A DNA stretch of 54,868 nt from CALDCK01 sp050618055. GTDB lineage: Bacteria > Myxococcota_A > UBA9160 > SMWR01. A program made the position numbers and the translations under genes. Positions within the stretch are counted from its first letter, which is position 1. Every line of letters starts with the position of its first letter. This document shows positions 1 to 12,332 of this stretch, one piece after another. Under the pieces are notes generated by a model. It had not been told where the DNA came from. It did not search any database and worked only from the letters and a program-made list of their open reading frames with translations. The DNA lies in NCBI GenBank assembly GCA_050618055.1, contig JBNLVK010000088.1, positions 1 through 54,868 on the forward strand. The letters are read 5' to 3'.

Positions 1-1002
1 CGCGAGATCATGCGCCACGACCCGCACACGCTGGTCGAGGGTTGCCTGGTCGCCGGCTTCGCGATGGGCGCCCACACCGCCTACATCTACATCCGCGGCG
101 AGTTCATCCGCGAGCGCGAGGCGCTGCAGCGCGCCATCGACGAGGCCTACGAGGCGCGGCTGCTCGGCAAGGACAACAAGACCGGCTGGGATTTCGACGT
201 CTACGTCCACCACGGCGCCGGCGCCTACATCTGCGGCGAGGAGACGGGACTGCTCGAGTCGCTGGAGGGAAAGAAGGGCCAGCCGCGCAAGAAGCCGCCC
301 TTCCCCGCCGAGTACGGCGCCTTCGGCATGCCCAGCACGGTGAACAACGTGGAGACCTTCTCCCACGTCCCGCACATCGTGAACAACGGCGCCGACTGGT
401 TCCGCGGCTTCGGCACCGAGAAGAGCCCGGGCACCACCATCTTCGGCGTGTCGGGCCACGTGGAGCGCCCCGGCCTCTACGAGCTTCCGCTGGGCACGCG
501 CCTCGACGAGATCGTCTTCGAGCACGCCGGCGGCGTGCCCAACGGCCGCAAGGTGAAGGGCGTGATCCCCGGCGGCATGTCCATGCCGATCCTGCCCGCG
601 GGCCAGCTCGACGTGCCCATGGCCAACGAGTCGCTGCGCGAGCGCAAGACCATGCTCGGCACCGGCGGCGTCATGGTCATGGACGAGACCACCTGCATGG
701 TGCGGGTCGCCTGCGTCATCACCTACTTCTTCCGCGACGAGTCCTGCGGCCAGTGCACCCAGTGCCGCGAGGGCACGGGCTGGCTCAACAAGATCGTGAA
801 CCGCATCGAGCGCGGCGGCGGCGAGCAGGCCGATCTGGACGTGCTGCTCGACATCGCCGGCAAGATGGAGGGCGCGACCATCTGCGCCTTCGCCGACGCG
901 GCGGCCTGGCCGGTGCAGGGCCTGCTGCGCCACTTCCGCGAGGACTTCGAGGCGCACGTGCGCGAGAAGAAGTGCCCCTTCCCCGAGAGCTTCGAACTCT
1001 GA
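1..1002 (+). CDS. nuoF: NADH-quinone oxidoreductase subunit F (5' end outside window)
   Basis: NuoF carries FMN and the N3 4Fe-4S cluster and takes electrons from NADH in the peripheral arm of complex I. The reading frame is open from base 1, so the gene starts upstream and its N-terminal FMN/NADH loop is not in view. Visible are the GAGAYICGEETGLL glycine-rich segment, the NNVETF segment typical of the 51-kDa subunit, and the cluster motif SCGQCTQCREGT with its distant fourth cysteine in TICAFAD near the C-terminus. The TGA stop overlaps the ATG of nuoG by one base, which indicates translational coupling. nuoA-E presumably lie upstream, outside this window. Confidence 0.97.
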   Translation, partial: REIMRHDPHTLVEGCLVAGFAMGAHTAYIYIRGEFIREREALQRAIDEAYEARLLGKDNKTGWDFDVYVHHGAGAYICGEETGLLESLEGKKGQPRKKPPFPAEYGAFGMPSTVNNVETFSHVPHIVNNGADWFRGFGTEKSPGTTIFGVSGHVERPGLYELPLGTRLDEIVFEHAGGVPNGRKVKGVIPGGMSMPILPAGQLDVPMANESLRERKTMLGTGGVMVMDETTCMVRVACVITYFFRDESCGQCTQCREGTGWLNKIVNRIERGGGEQADLDVLLDIAGKMEGATICAFADAAAWPVQGLLRHFREDFEAHVREKKCPFPESFEL

Positions 1003-2597
1003 TGATCAAGTTCACCGTCGACGGCGTGGAGATCGAGACGCAGGAGGGTCGCACCATCCTCCAGGCGCTCGACGACGCCGGCCTGCTGATGAACGGCGTC
1101 GACGTGCCCCACTACTGCTGGCACCCGAAGCTCTCCATCGACGGCTCCTGCCGCCTCTGCCAGGTCGAGGTGGAGGGCGTGCCGAAGCTCCAGATCGCCT
1201 GCAACACGCCGGTCCGCGAGGGCATGGTGGTGACCACGCAGAACCAGCGGGTGCAGGACGCGCGCGAAGGCGTCATGGAGCTGTTGCTGGTGAACCACCC
1301 GCTCGACTGCCCGATCTGCGACCAGGCCGGCGAGTGCAAGCTCCAGGACTACGCCTACGAGTACGGCGTCGACGTGTCGCGCACGCGCGAGCCGCGCCGC
1401 GCGCTGAAGAAGAACGTCGACCTGGGCCCGACCATCGTCTTCGACCAGGAGCGCTGCATCCTGTGCCGACGCTGCGTGCGCTTCTGCGACGAGGTGCCCG
1501 GCACCCGCGAGCTGTCGGTGCTGAACCGGGGCGACCACTCGGTGATCGAGACCTTCCCGGGCGTGCCGCTCGACAACGACTACTCGATGAACGTGGCCGA
1601 CATCTGCCCGGTCGGCGCGCTCACCACCAAGGACTTCCGCTTCAAGATCCGCGTCTGGTTCCTGGAGGACGTTCCCGAGGTGTGCACCGGCTGCGCGCGG
1701 GGGTGCAACGTCCACGCCGGCGTGGCCAACAACAAGGTCTACCGCTTCGTGCCGCGCCGGAACGACGCGGTGAACGACACCTGGATCTGCGATCACGGTC
1801 GCATGACCTACAAGCGCATCGGTGCGCCGGACCGCCTGCAGCACCCGCTGGTGCGCGGCGAGCTGGGCGTGCCCGAGGTGACGACCTACGCCGAGGCGGT
1901 GACGGCGGCGGCCGAGCGGCTGGGCCGGCTGGTGGAGGCGAAGGGCGCGGGCGTGGTGGCGGGCGTCGCGTCGGCCCACGCGACCAACGAGGATCTGTTC
2001 ACGCTGCGCCGCTTCCTGTCCGCCCTGGGCACCGAGAACCACGGCGTGGTGGTGCCGACCGGCGACGCCGACGACATCCTGGTGCACGCCGAGAAGGCGC
2101 CCAACGCCCGCGGCGCCCGTGAGCTCGGCTTCGGCGAGGCGCAGCCGGTGCTCGACCGCATCCGCGGCGGCGGCGTCGACGGCCTGGTCGTGCTGGGCAG
2201 CGACCTGCTGCACGCCCAGGCGCTGGGCGATGCCGCTGCGCTGTCGGGCCTGGACACGGTGATCGTGCTCGACAGCCACGTCTCGGCGCTCGGCGGCGTG
2301 GCCCACGTGCAGCTTCCGACGCGCATGGTCGGCGAGAAGGCGGGCACGCTGGTGAACGCCGGCGGCCACGTGCAGCGCGTCGTGCCGGCGGTCGAGCCGG
2401 GCTGGGAGGCCCACAGCGAGGGCGACGTGCTGGCGCGGCTGGGCGCGGCCATGGGGCTCGAGGGCTTCGACGGCGCGGCCTGGAACGTGCGCCAGATCTC
2501 GAAGGCGCTGGGCGCGTCGGCGCCGGCGCTCCTCGGGCGCGACCTCGACGCGGTGGGCGACGCCGGACTGCCGCTGGCGGGCGGGGAGGACGCCTAG
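1002..2597 (+). CDS. nuoG: NADH-quinone oxidoreductase subunit G, short form with N7 cluster motif
   Basis: Peripheral-arm subunit that passes electrons along iron-sulfur clusters. At 531 aa it is shorter than E. coli-type NuoG (around 900 aa) and somewhat shorter than the mitochondrial type (about 700 aa). In order: a 2Fe-2S ferredoxin domain (CWHPKLSIDGSCRLC), the His/Cys segment with CPICDQAGEC, the 4Fe-4S motif CILCRRC with the later CPVGAL, then C228-x2-C231-x3-C235-x27-C263 (N7-type cluster of the molybdopterin-oxidoreductase fold), followed by only about 270 residues of degenerate molybdopterin-type domain. The ATG at 1002 overlaps the nuoF stop. The start is supported by the normal NuoG opening MIKFTVDGVE. 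Confidence 0.95.
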   Translation: MIKFTVDGVEIETQEGRTILQALDDAGLLMNGVDVPHYCWHPKLSIDGSCRLCQVEVEGVPKLQIACNTPVREGMVVTTQNQRVQDAREGVMELLLVNHPLDCPICDQAGECKLQDYAYEYGVDVSRTREPRRALKKNVDLGPTIVFDQERCILCRRCVRFCDEVPGTRELSVLNRGDHSVIETFPGVPLDNDYSMNVADICPVGALTTKDFRFKIRVWFLEDVPEVCTGCARGCNVHAGVANNKVYRFVPRRNDAVNDTWICDHGRMTYKRIGAPDRLQHPLVRGELGVPEVTTYAEAVTAAAERLGRLVEAKGAGVVAGVASAHATNEDLFTLRRFLSALGTENHGVVVPTGDADDILVHAEKAPNARGARELGFGEAQPVLDRIRGGGVDGLVVLGSDLLHAQALGDAAALSGLDTVIVLDSHVSALGGVAHVQLPTRMVGEKAGTLVNAGGHVQRVVPAVEPGWEAHSEGDVLARLGAAMGLEGFDGAAWNVRQISKALGASAPALLGRDLDAVGDAGLPLAGGEDA

Positions 2598-3752
2598 GTG
2601 GAGGTCCTGCTGCCCGCCCTGTTCAAGTCGCTCTTCATCCTGATCGTCATGGTCGCGGGGCTCGCGCCGGTGATCACCTGGATCGAGCGCAAGCAGAGCG
2701 CGGTCATGCAGGACCGCATCGGCGCAAACCGCGCCAACGTGGGCGGCATCACCGTGCTCGGCCTGCTGCACCCGCTGGCCGACGTGGTGAAGCTGCTGTC
2801 CAAGGAGGACGTGGTCCCCCACGGCGCCAACCCGGTGATCCACCTGATCTCGCCGATCATCGCCGCCATCCCGGCGGTGATCGCCTTCGCGGTGATCCCC
2901 TTCGGCGGCGTCTACGACTGGGGCGGCGTGGAGGTGAGCCTGGTCGCGGCGAACCCGGACTGGGGGCTGCTCTACATCTTCGCCATCGGCTCGATCGCCA
3001 TGTACGGCACGGTGATGGCGGGCTGGTCGAGCAACAACAACTGGTCGCTGCTCGGCGGCCTGCGCGCCTCGGCCCAGATGATCTCCTACGAGGTCACCAT
3101 GGGCCTGTCGGTGGTGGGCGTCTTCATGGTCTTCCAGACGCTCCAGCTCCAGGACATGGCGGTGGCCCAGGACGGGACCTTCCGGCTGCTGGGCTTCCTG
3201 GAGGTGCTGTTCGGCATGACCGTGCCGGCCTGGCTCGACTGGATCCGGCTGCCGGCCTGGGGCGTCTTCTACCAGCCGCTCGGCTTCCTGATGTTCCTGA
3301 CCACCATCATGGCCGAGAACAAGCGGCCGCCCTTCGACACGCCCGAGGGCGAGAGCGAGATCATCGCCGGCTACCACCTCGAGTACTCGGGCATGCGCTT
3401 CGGCCTGTTCTTCATGGCCGAGTTCATCGAGGTGCTGGTGATCGCGGGCCTGATCACCACGATCTTCCTGGGCGGCTGGACGGTGCCGTTCCTCTCGACG
3501 GACACGATCATCGGCGCGATCACGCCGGTGTTCGGCGTGGGCTTCGCCACCGGCGTGTGCGTGATCCTGCACTTCCTGATGTTCATGCTGAAGGTGGTGG
3601 TGATGATCTGGCTGCAGATGGCCCTGCGCTGGACGCTTCCCCGCTTCCGCTACGACCAGGTGATGGACCTGTGCTGGAAGATCATCCTGCCGCTCTCGAT
3701 CGCGAACGTGTTCGTGACCGGCTTCTTCCTGCTGCTGGCGAAGGGGGCGTAG
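2598..3752 (+). CDS. nuoH: NADH-quinone oxidoreductase subunit H
   Basis: Membrane subunit at the junction of the two complex I arms that forms much of the quinone chamber. At 384 aa with about eight to nine hydrophobic helices it has the family length. The start is marked by WIERKQSAVMQDRIGAN, and the conserved acidic loop ENKRPPFDTPEGESEI lies near residues 239-255. The GTG start follows the nuoG stop with no gap. Downstream, nuoJ begins at the base after the stop codon, so the nuoI gene that normally follows nuoH is missing here. Confidence 0.97.
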   Translation: MEVLLPALFKSLFILIVMVAGLAPVITWIERKQSAVMQDRIGANRANVGGITVLGLLHPLADVVKLLSKEDVVPHGANPVIHLISPIIAAIPAVIAFAVIPFGGVYDWGGVEVSLVAANPDWGLLYIFAIGSIAMYGTVMAGWSSNNNWSLLGGLRASAQMISYEVTMGLSVVGVFMVFQTLQLQDMAVAQDGTFRLLGFLEVLFGMTVPAWLDWIRLPAWGVFYQPLGFLMFLTTIMAENKRPPFDTPEGESEIIAGYHLEYSGMRFGLFFMAEFIEVLVIAGLITTIFLGGWTVPFLSTDTIIGAITPVFGVGFATGVCVILHFLMFMLKVVVMIWLQMALRWTLPRFRYDQVMDLCWKIILPLSIANVFVTGFFLLLAKGA

Positions 3753-4253
3753 GTGACCGTCCCCGTCGTGCTCTTCTACGCCTTCGCCGTGCTGGCCGTC
3801 GTGTCGGCGATCGGCATGGTGCTGAACGTGCGCAACACGGTGGCCGGGGCCATGAGCCTGGTGGTCACCATGGTGTCGCTGGCCGGCATCTACGTGCTGC
3901 TCGAGGCCCACCTGGTCGCGGTGATCCAGATCATGGTCTACGGCGGCGCCATCCTGGTGCTCTTCCTGTTCGTCGTGATGCTGCTGAACCTGCGCACCGA
4001 CGACTTCCCGCCGGGCCGGCAGCGGCTGCTCAAGCTGGCCGCGGTCGGGCTGGGCGTGTTCGTGCTGGCCGAGCTGGTGCGCATCGTGCTGGGGCAGCCC
4101 GAGGCGCCGCCGCTGCCCGAGGGCTTCGGCGGCTACCGACAGCTGGGCATCGCCCTCTACACCGACTACGTGCTGCTGGTGGAGATGGCGTCGCTGCTGC
4201 TGACCGCCGCCATCGTCGGCGCACTCATCCTGGCCAAGAGGAAGATCGACTAG
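3753..4253 (+). CDS. nuoJ: NADH-quinone oxidoreductase subunit J
   Basis: Small membrane-arm subunit of complex I, 166 aa with five hydrophobic segments. The helix 3 region containing VYGGAILVLFLFVVMLL is the NuoJ/ND6 signature. It starts with GTG directly after the nuoH stop, and its TAG stop overlaps the GTG start of nuoK by one base. The charged C-terminus (LAKRKID) is ordinary. Identity is firm from both sequence and gene order. Confidence 0.96.
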   Translation: MTVPVVLFYAFAVLAVVSAIGMVLNVRNTVAGAMSLVVTMVSLAGIYVLLEAHLVAVIQIMVYGGAILVLFLFVVMLLNLRTDDFPPGRQRLLKLAAVGLGVFVLAELVRIVLGQPEAPPLPEGFGGYRQLGIALYTDYVLLVEMASLLLTAAIVGALILAKRKID

Positions 4254-4575
4254 TGATCCCCCTCGACCACGTCATCGGGCTCTCCGCCATCCTGTTCGTC
4301 ATCGGCGTGCTGGGGGTCGCGACCCGCCGCAACCTGATCGTCATCCTGATGTCGATCGAGCTGATGCTGAACGCGGTGAACCTGGCCTTCGTGGGCTTCA
4401 ACCGCATGTGGCCGGTCCAGGCCGGCACGGGCGCCCCGGCCTACGACGGCCACATCTTCGTGCTCATGGTGATCACCGTGGCCGCCGCCGAGGTGGCGGT
4501 GGGTCTCGGCATCGTCATCTCGATGTTCCGCAACCGCGACTCGGTGAACATCGAAGACGTGAGTCTGCTCCGGTG

Positions 4576-4579
<4 letters not shown>
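4253..4579 (+). CDS. nuoK: NADH-quinone oxidoreductase subunit K
   Basis: Small three-helix membrane subunit (108 aa) related to Mrp antiporter subunit C. It has the NuoK core IVILMSIELMLNAVNL with the conserved membrane glutamate, and a second acidic helix around AAAEVAVGLGIVI. The GTG start at 4253 shares one base with the nuoJ stop. Its TGA stop overlaps the nuoL start by four bases (GTGA). A longer in-frame extension upstream runs through nuoJ in another frame and is not real. Confidence 0.95.
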
Positions 4580-6597
<2,018 letters not shown>

Positions 6598-6603
6598 GCG
6601 ACC

Positions 6604-8222
<1,619 letters not shown>

Positions 8223-8226
<4 letters not shown>

Positions 8227-9725
8227 CCCCTCCCGATCTCCATCTCGTCGTCGTCGGCCCCATCGCCTGGGTGGCGCTGGGCGCCATGGTCGTGCTGCTG
8301 GGCGAGGTGCTGCTCTCGCGCGCCACGACCTTCCTGGGCCGCCCGGTCACCGAGTCGTACATCGGCAGCGTGCTGGCCGTGTTCTCCATGCTCTTCCTGG
8401 GGATCGCGGCCTACATGGCCATCGTCCACGCGGGGAGCGCCGCGCCCGAGGTGTTCAACCCGGACAACCCGATGTTCCAGCTCGACCGCTACTCGGGCTT
8501 CCTGACCGCGGTGGTGGCCTTCGCGGCGCTGCTCTCGTGCGCGCTCTCCATCGCCTACCTCGACGAGCTGCGCATCAACCACGGCGAGTTCTACGCCCTG
8601 GTGCTGTTCGCCACCTCGGGCATGATGCTGATGATCCCGGCGGTCGACATGCTGCCGGTCTTCCTGGGCCTCGAGCTCATGAGCATTCCGATCTACGTGC
8701 TGGCCGGCTTCGATCGCCGCAAGCTGCGCAGCAACGAGTCGGCGATGAAGTACTTCCTGATCGGCTCCTTCGCGAGTGCGATCCTGCTCTACGGCATCGC
8801 CCTGCTCTACGGCGTGGCCGGCAGCACCTCGTTCGCCGCCATCCGCGCCGCCTTCGACCCGGCCAACCCGCTGGCCGTCGCCGGCCGGGGCCTGGTGGTG
8901 GTGGGCTTCGCCTTCAAGATCTCGTCGGTGCCCTTCCACCAGTGGACGCCCGACGTCTACGAGGGCGCGCCCTCGGCAGTCACCGCCTTCATGTCGGTGA
9001 CGGTGAAGCTGGCCGCCTTCGGCGCGCTGCTGCGCGTGGTGGCGCTGGCCTTCGAGCCGCTGGGCGACGCCATGGCCAACGTGCTGTGGGTGCTGGCGGC
9101 GCTGACCATGGTGGTCGGCAACGTGATGGCCGTGATCCAGGACAACATCAAGCGGCTGCTCGCCTACTCGAGCATCGCCCACGCGGGGTACCTGCTGATC
9201 GGCTTCGTGCCCGGCACCGCCGAGGGCTACTCGGCCGTGGTGTTCTACCTGGTCTGCTACCTCTTCATGAACCTGGGTGCCTTCGCGGTGATCGTGGCGC
9301 TGGCGAACCGGGGCGCCGACTGCGAGCGCATGGAGTCGCTGGCCGGGCTCGCCCAGTCGCGTCCGGGGCTGGCGGCGCTGATGACGCTCTTCATGGTCTC
9401 GCTGGCCGGCATTCCCGGCACCGCCGGCTTCATGGGCAAGATCCTGGTGTTCTCGGCGGCGGTCTCGGCCGGCGAGGTGCCGCTGGCCATCCTGGGCGTG
9501 CTGATGAGCGTGGTGTCGGTGTACTACTACCTGCGCGTGCCGGTGCTCATGTACATGCGCGAGCCGGGCGACGAGAAGCCGCGCATGGAACTGGCCACCG
9601 GCGAGGCCTTCGTGCTGGCCGTCTGCGCCGTCGCGGTGCTCTACCTGGGCATCTTCCCGAACAGCGGCTTCCCGCTGCTCGACTGGGCCCGCGACTCCAT
9701 CGCCCTGCTGTTCGCCGCGGCCTGA
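8223..9725 (+). CDS. nuoN: NADH-quinone oxidoreductase subunit N
   Basis: Third antiporter-like subunit of complex I, 500 aa and about 14 hydrophobic segments. E151 in GLELMSIPIYVL corresponds to the conserved helix 5 glutamate. FHQWTPDVYEGAPSAVTAFMS is the NuoN version of the helix 7-8 signature, and the lysine-bearing NIKRLLAYSSIAHAGY follows. The GTG start is inside the nuoM stop (GTGA). It is the last nuo gene. The GFA-family gene that follows begins one base after its stop. Confidence 0.96.
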
Positions 9726-9726
9726 C

Positions 9727-10179
9727 GTGCCGTCCGGCGGCTGCCTGTGCGGCGCCGTCCGTTTCGAGGTGACCGGTCCGCTCAGCGAGATCGAGCTGTG
9801 CCACTGCGTGCGCTGCCGGAAGGCCTACGGTGCCGACTTCGCGGCCACGCTCTACGCGCGGCGCGGCGACTTCCACTGGCGCGCCGGCGAGGACGCCGTC
9901 ACTACTTTCGACGCGCCGCTGCGCCATCGCCCGCCCGCCTACCGCCACTGCTTCTGCGCCACCTGCGGCAGCCCGGCGCCGCTTTCCTGGCCCGACCTGC
10001 CCTTCGTCGAGATCCCGGCCGGCCTGTTCGACGCTGGCGACGACGACCCGCAGGGCCGCCCCGCCTACCACCAGTTCGTGACGCAGAAGGCCCCCTGGCA
10101 CGAGATCGCCGACGCCCTGCCGCGCCACGACGCGGGCGCGCCGCTCGACCGCAAAGTTCTCGGTTCGATCCTTCGCTAG
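9727..10179 (+). CDS. GFA/CENP-V family zinc-binding protein
   Basis: A 150-aa member of the glutathione-dependent formaldehyde-activating enzyme-like (GFA) family. The zinc ligands are visible: C6-x-C8, C25-x-C27-x2-C30 and C75-x-C77-x2-C80, in the usual order around a beta-tent fold. The family is named for one enzyme, but most members have no proven reaction, so I would not call this a formaldehyde enzyme. The GTG start is one base past the nuoN stop, so it is likely read through from the nuo operon. No functional link to complex I is evident. Confidence 0.85.
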   Translation: MPSGGCLCGAVRFEVTGPLSEIELCHCVRCRKAYGADFAATLYARRGDFHWRAGEDAVTTFDAPLRHRPPAYRHCFCATCGSPAPLSWPDLPFVEIPAGLFDAGDDDPQGRPAYHQFVTQKAPWHEIADALPRHDAGAPLDRKVLGSILR

Positions 10180-10274
10180 GCCTCTGGCCGACAGCGGGCT
10201 TGCCTACGGGAACCCAGGAGGCAGGGCATCGAGCTTTCTCGCGCGTTCCACGACCGGCGCGACTTCCGGGGTCC

Positions 10275-11402
10275 TCAGGCCGGATCCAGCATTCCCTTGA
10301 AGCCGTACTTCGCGTGGGGGCCGAAGGCGATCTGTTCGAGGACGCCGATGCCGGTGCCCGGGCGATCGCTGCGCGTGGCGCGCACCACCTGCTGGATGTG
10401 CTGGTTCTCCAGCGCCATGGGCTCCAGGTCGTCGCACTTCCAGCTCTCGCCGCCCGTGGCCAGCTCGCCCTTCCAGTAGCCGTGGCCCCACTCCGGGTGC
10501 GTGTAGCCGATGCCCTTCATGCGGAAGCAGAGCAGCGGCTCGAGCTGCATCTCCAGGCGCTCGCCGTCCTTCGCCACCAGCGCGATCTCGGCGCGGGCGG
10601 CGCGGCGCGTGCCCGGCACGTACTCGATCTGGTGCTCGACGGTCTGGAAGGGGCGCACCGCCGGGTCGACGACGCCGGGGATCTCGTCCGGGCTCTCGTA
10701 GGCGGGGACCAGCATGCCGTCGTGGTGCCAGGTGAAGCCGTCGCCGTCGTCGAACAGGCCGTAGTGGCTGCACTGGTCCTGCCAGTGGATGGGCGCCCAC
10801 AGGAAGAACACCTGGGGCAGCGAGCGCGACGGCGCGCCGCCGGCGTCGGGCTCGCCCACCGGGCGCAGGCCCCAGGAGCGGTCCTTGGTGCCGTAGACGC
10901 GCGCCGGGTCGATGGCCACGGTCTGGCCGTCGTAGCAGACCTCGCCGCGCCAGCGGCCGAACTGGGCGAAGCGGGTGGCGTCCATCAGGATGCGGCCGTC
11001 GCGCCGCGACGTCTGGCGGCCCTCTTCGACGCAGGCGGTGCGGGCGGTGAAGGTGAGGTCGCAGGCGATGCCGGTGTCGTTGGGCTCGAGCACCACCCGG
11101 ACCTCGCGCATGGGCTCGACGATCTCGATGCGAAACGGCCCCACGCCGGTGTCGGCCGGGTCGTCGGGCGCCCGGCGCGAGCCGTGGAAGGCGTGCTGCT
11201 CGCCACCGCGCACGATCGAGAAGCCGCAGTCCAGGATGCCCCGGTTCGGGTACAGGCCCATGCCGATGCCGAAGTAGAACTCGCCGTCGTCGGCGTAGCC
11301 GTTGAACCAGTAGCGGTCGTAGACGTTCCGGTCGGTGGAGGCCGGGTGGGCCACCGGCTCGGGCGTCTGGTGGATCGGGAAGTCGTCGTAGCGGGAGAGC
11401 AT
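10275..11402 (-). CDS. Conserved hypothetical protein, lipocalin/AttH-like beta-rich
   Basis: A 375-aa soluble protein, no signal peptide. It is rich in aromatic residues and beta-prone segments (YDRYWFNGYADDGEFYFG near residue 25, FFLWAPIHWQDQCSHYGLF in the middle, HPEWGHGYWKGEL near the end). This resembles the two-domain lipocalin-like proteins (carotenoid hydratase/AttH superfamily) found in hydrocarbon- and terpenoid-degrading bacteria, but I cannot assign a reaction. The ATG at 11402 is preferred over one 33 bases upstream because an AAAGGA ribosome site precedes it and the extension is Arg-rich. It is divergent from lepB. Confidence 0.7.
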   Translation of the reverse strand: MLSRYDDFPIHQTPEPVAHPASTDRNVYDRYWFNGYADDGEFYFGIGMGLYPNRGILDCGFSIVRGGEQHAFHGSRRAPDDPADTGVGPFRIEIVEPMREVRVVLEPNDTGIACDLTFTARTACVEEGRQTSRRDGRILMDATRFAQFGRWRGEVCYDGQTVAIDPARVYGTKDRSWGLRPVGEPDAGGAPSRSLPQVFFLWAPIHWQDQCSHYGLFDDGDGFTWHHDGMLVPAYESPDEIPGVVDPAVRPFQTVEHQIEYVPGTRRAARAEIALVAKDGERLEMQLEPLLCFRMKGIGYTHPEWGHGYWKGELATGGESWKCDDLEPMALENQHIQQVVRATRSDRPGTGIGVLEQIAFGPHAKYGFKGMLDPA

Positions 11403-11514
11403 GGGGTCCTTTCGCCGCCCCCGGGCCCGATTCACGCGGGCGCGGACGGCCGGTCGAACCTACCATCGGCCGCCCGCAGGGAGCAATCCGACGCGGGATC
11501 GGACCGGGAGAGGC

Positions 11515-12327
11515 GTGGCACAGGAAGCGCTCGAGCAGGAAGAGGCCCCCGAAGAGGAGCTGGGTCTCGCACGCCGCATCTGGGATCAGGTGGGCCCGCT
11601 GCTGCTGGCGGTGCTGATCGCCCTGGGCATCCGCGCCGTGGTGATCGAGTCCTACTACGTGCCCTCCGAGTCGATGCTGCCCACGCTGCTGATCGGCGAC
11701 CACGTGTTCGTGAACAAGTTCGTCTACGGCGCGAGGGTCCCGTTCACCGACGTCCACCTGCCGGCGCTGCGCGATCCGGAGCGCGGCGAGATCGTGGTGT
11801 TCGCGCTGGGCCGCAAGCGCGGCGGCGAGATCTGCCCCCTCGACGTCTGCCCGGACGCCCGCTCCGAGGGCTTCGTGAAGCGCGTGGTGGGGCTGCCGGG
11901 GGATCGGGTCGAGTACCGCCACGGCGTCTTCTACCTGAACGGCGCGAAGGTTTCCGCGCCCCCCACCGGCGCCAGCTTCACCGACGAGGGTGGCCGCGAC
12001 TTCCCGGTGCTGCGCGAGGACCTGGCCGGCTGCTTCCACGACACCCTCGACCACCCGGCGCTCCAGGGCCTGTCCCACGCCGAGTTCACGGTGCCCGAGG
12101 ACCACTACTACTTCCTGGGCGACAACCGCGACAACAGCAACGACAGCCGCGGCTGGGGCACGGTCCCGCGCAACGACCTGCGCGGGCCGATCATCGTCAA
12201 CTACTGGTCGTGGAACAACCAGCGCAGCTGGGCCGCCATGCTGAACCCGCTGACCTGGCTCGACCTGCTGTGGAACCACATGCGCTGGGACCGCATCGGC
12301 ATGGACCACGGCTGCGAGGCGGAGTAG
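11515..12327 (+). CDS. lepB: Signal peptidase I
   Basis: Inner-membrane serine protease (S26) that removes signal peptides from exported proteins, 270 aa. One N-terminal membrane segment (about residues 28-46) is followed by the catalytic serine S53 in PSESMLPTL and the general-base lysine K122 in FVKRVVGLPGD. The later box GDNRDNSNDSRGWG is canonical. The GTG start at 11515 has a GGGAGAGG site just upstream; longer forms add an Arg-rich stretch. An insert before K122 carries a cysteine pair (C107, C112) that could form a disulfide in the periplasm. The N-terminus is acidic and Glu-rich. Confidence 0.95.
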   Translation: MAQEALEQEEAPEEELGLARRIWDQVGPLLLAVLIALGIRAVVIESYYVPSESMLPTLLIGDHVFVNKFVYGARVPFTDVHLPALRDPERGEIVVFALGRKRGGEICPLDVCPDARSEGFVKRVVGLPGDRVEYRHGVFYLNGAKVSAPPTGASFTDEGGRDFPVLREDLAGCFHDTLDHPALQGLSHAEFTVPEDHYYFLGDNRDNSNDSRGWGTVPRNDLRGPIIVNYWSWNNQRSWAAMLNPLTWLDLLWNHMRWDRIGMDHGCEAE

Positions 12328-12332
12328 CGCTC

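Noticed and set aside
10162..10171. GGTTCGATCC, resembling a tRNA T-loop
   Set aside because: It lies in the last codons of the GFA-family gene, and no acceptor stem, anticodon arm or CCA end can be fitted around it.
10180..10274. Terminator search in the convergent gap after the GFA-family gene
   Set aside because: Only weak 5-bp stems (such as TGCCT/AGGCA) without a T-run; not enough to call a terminator.
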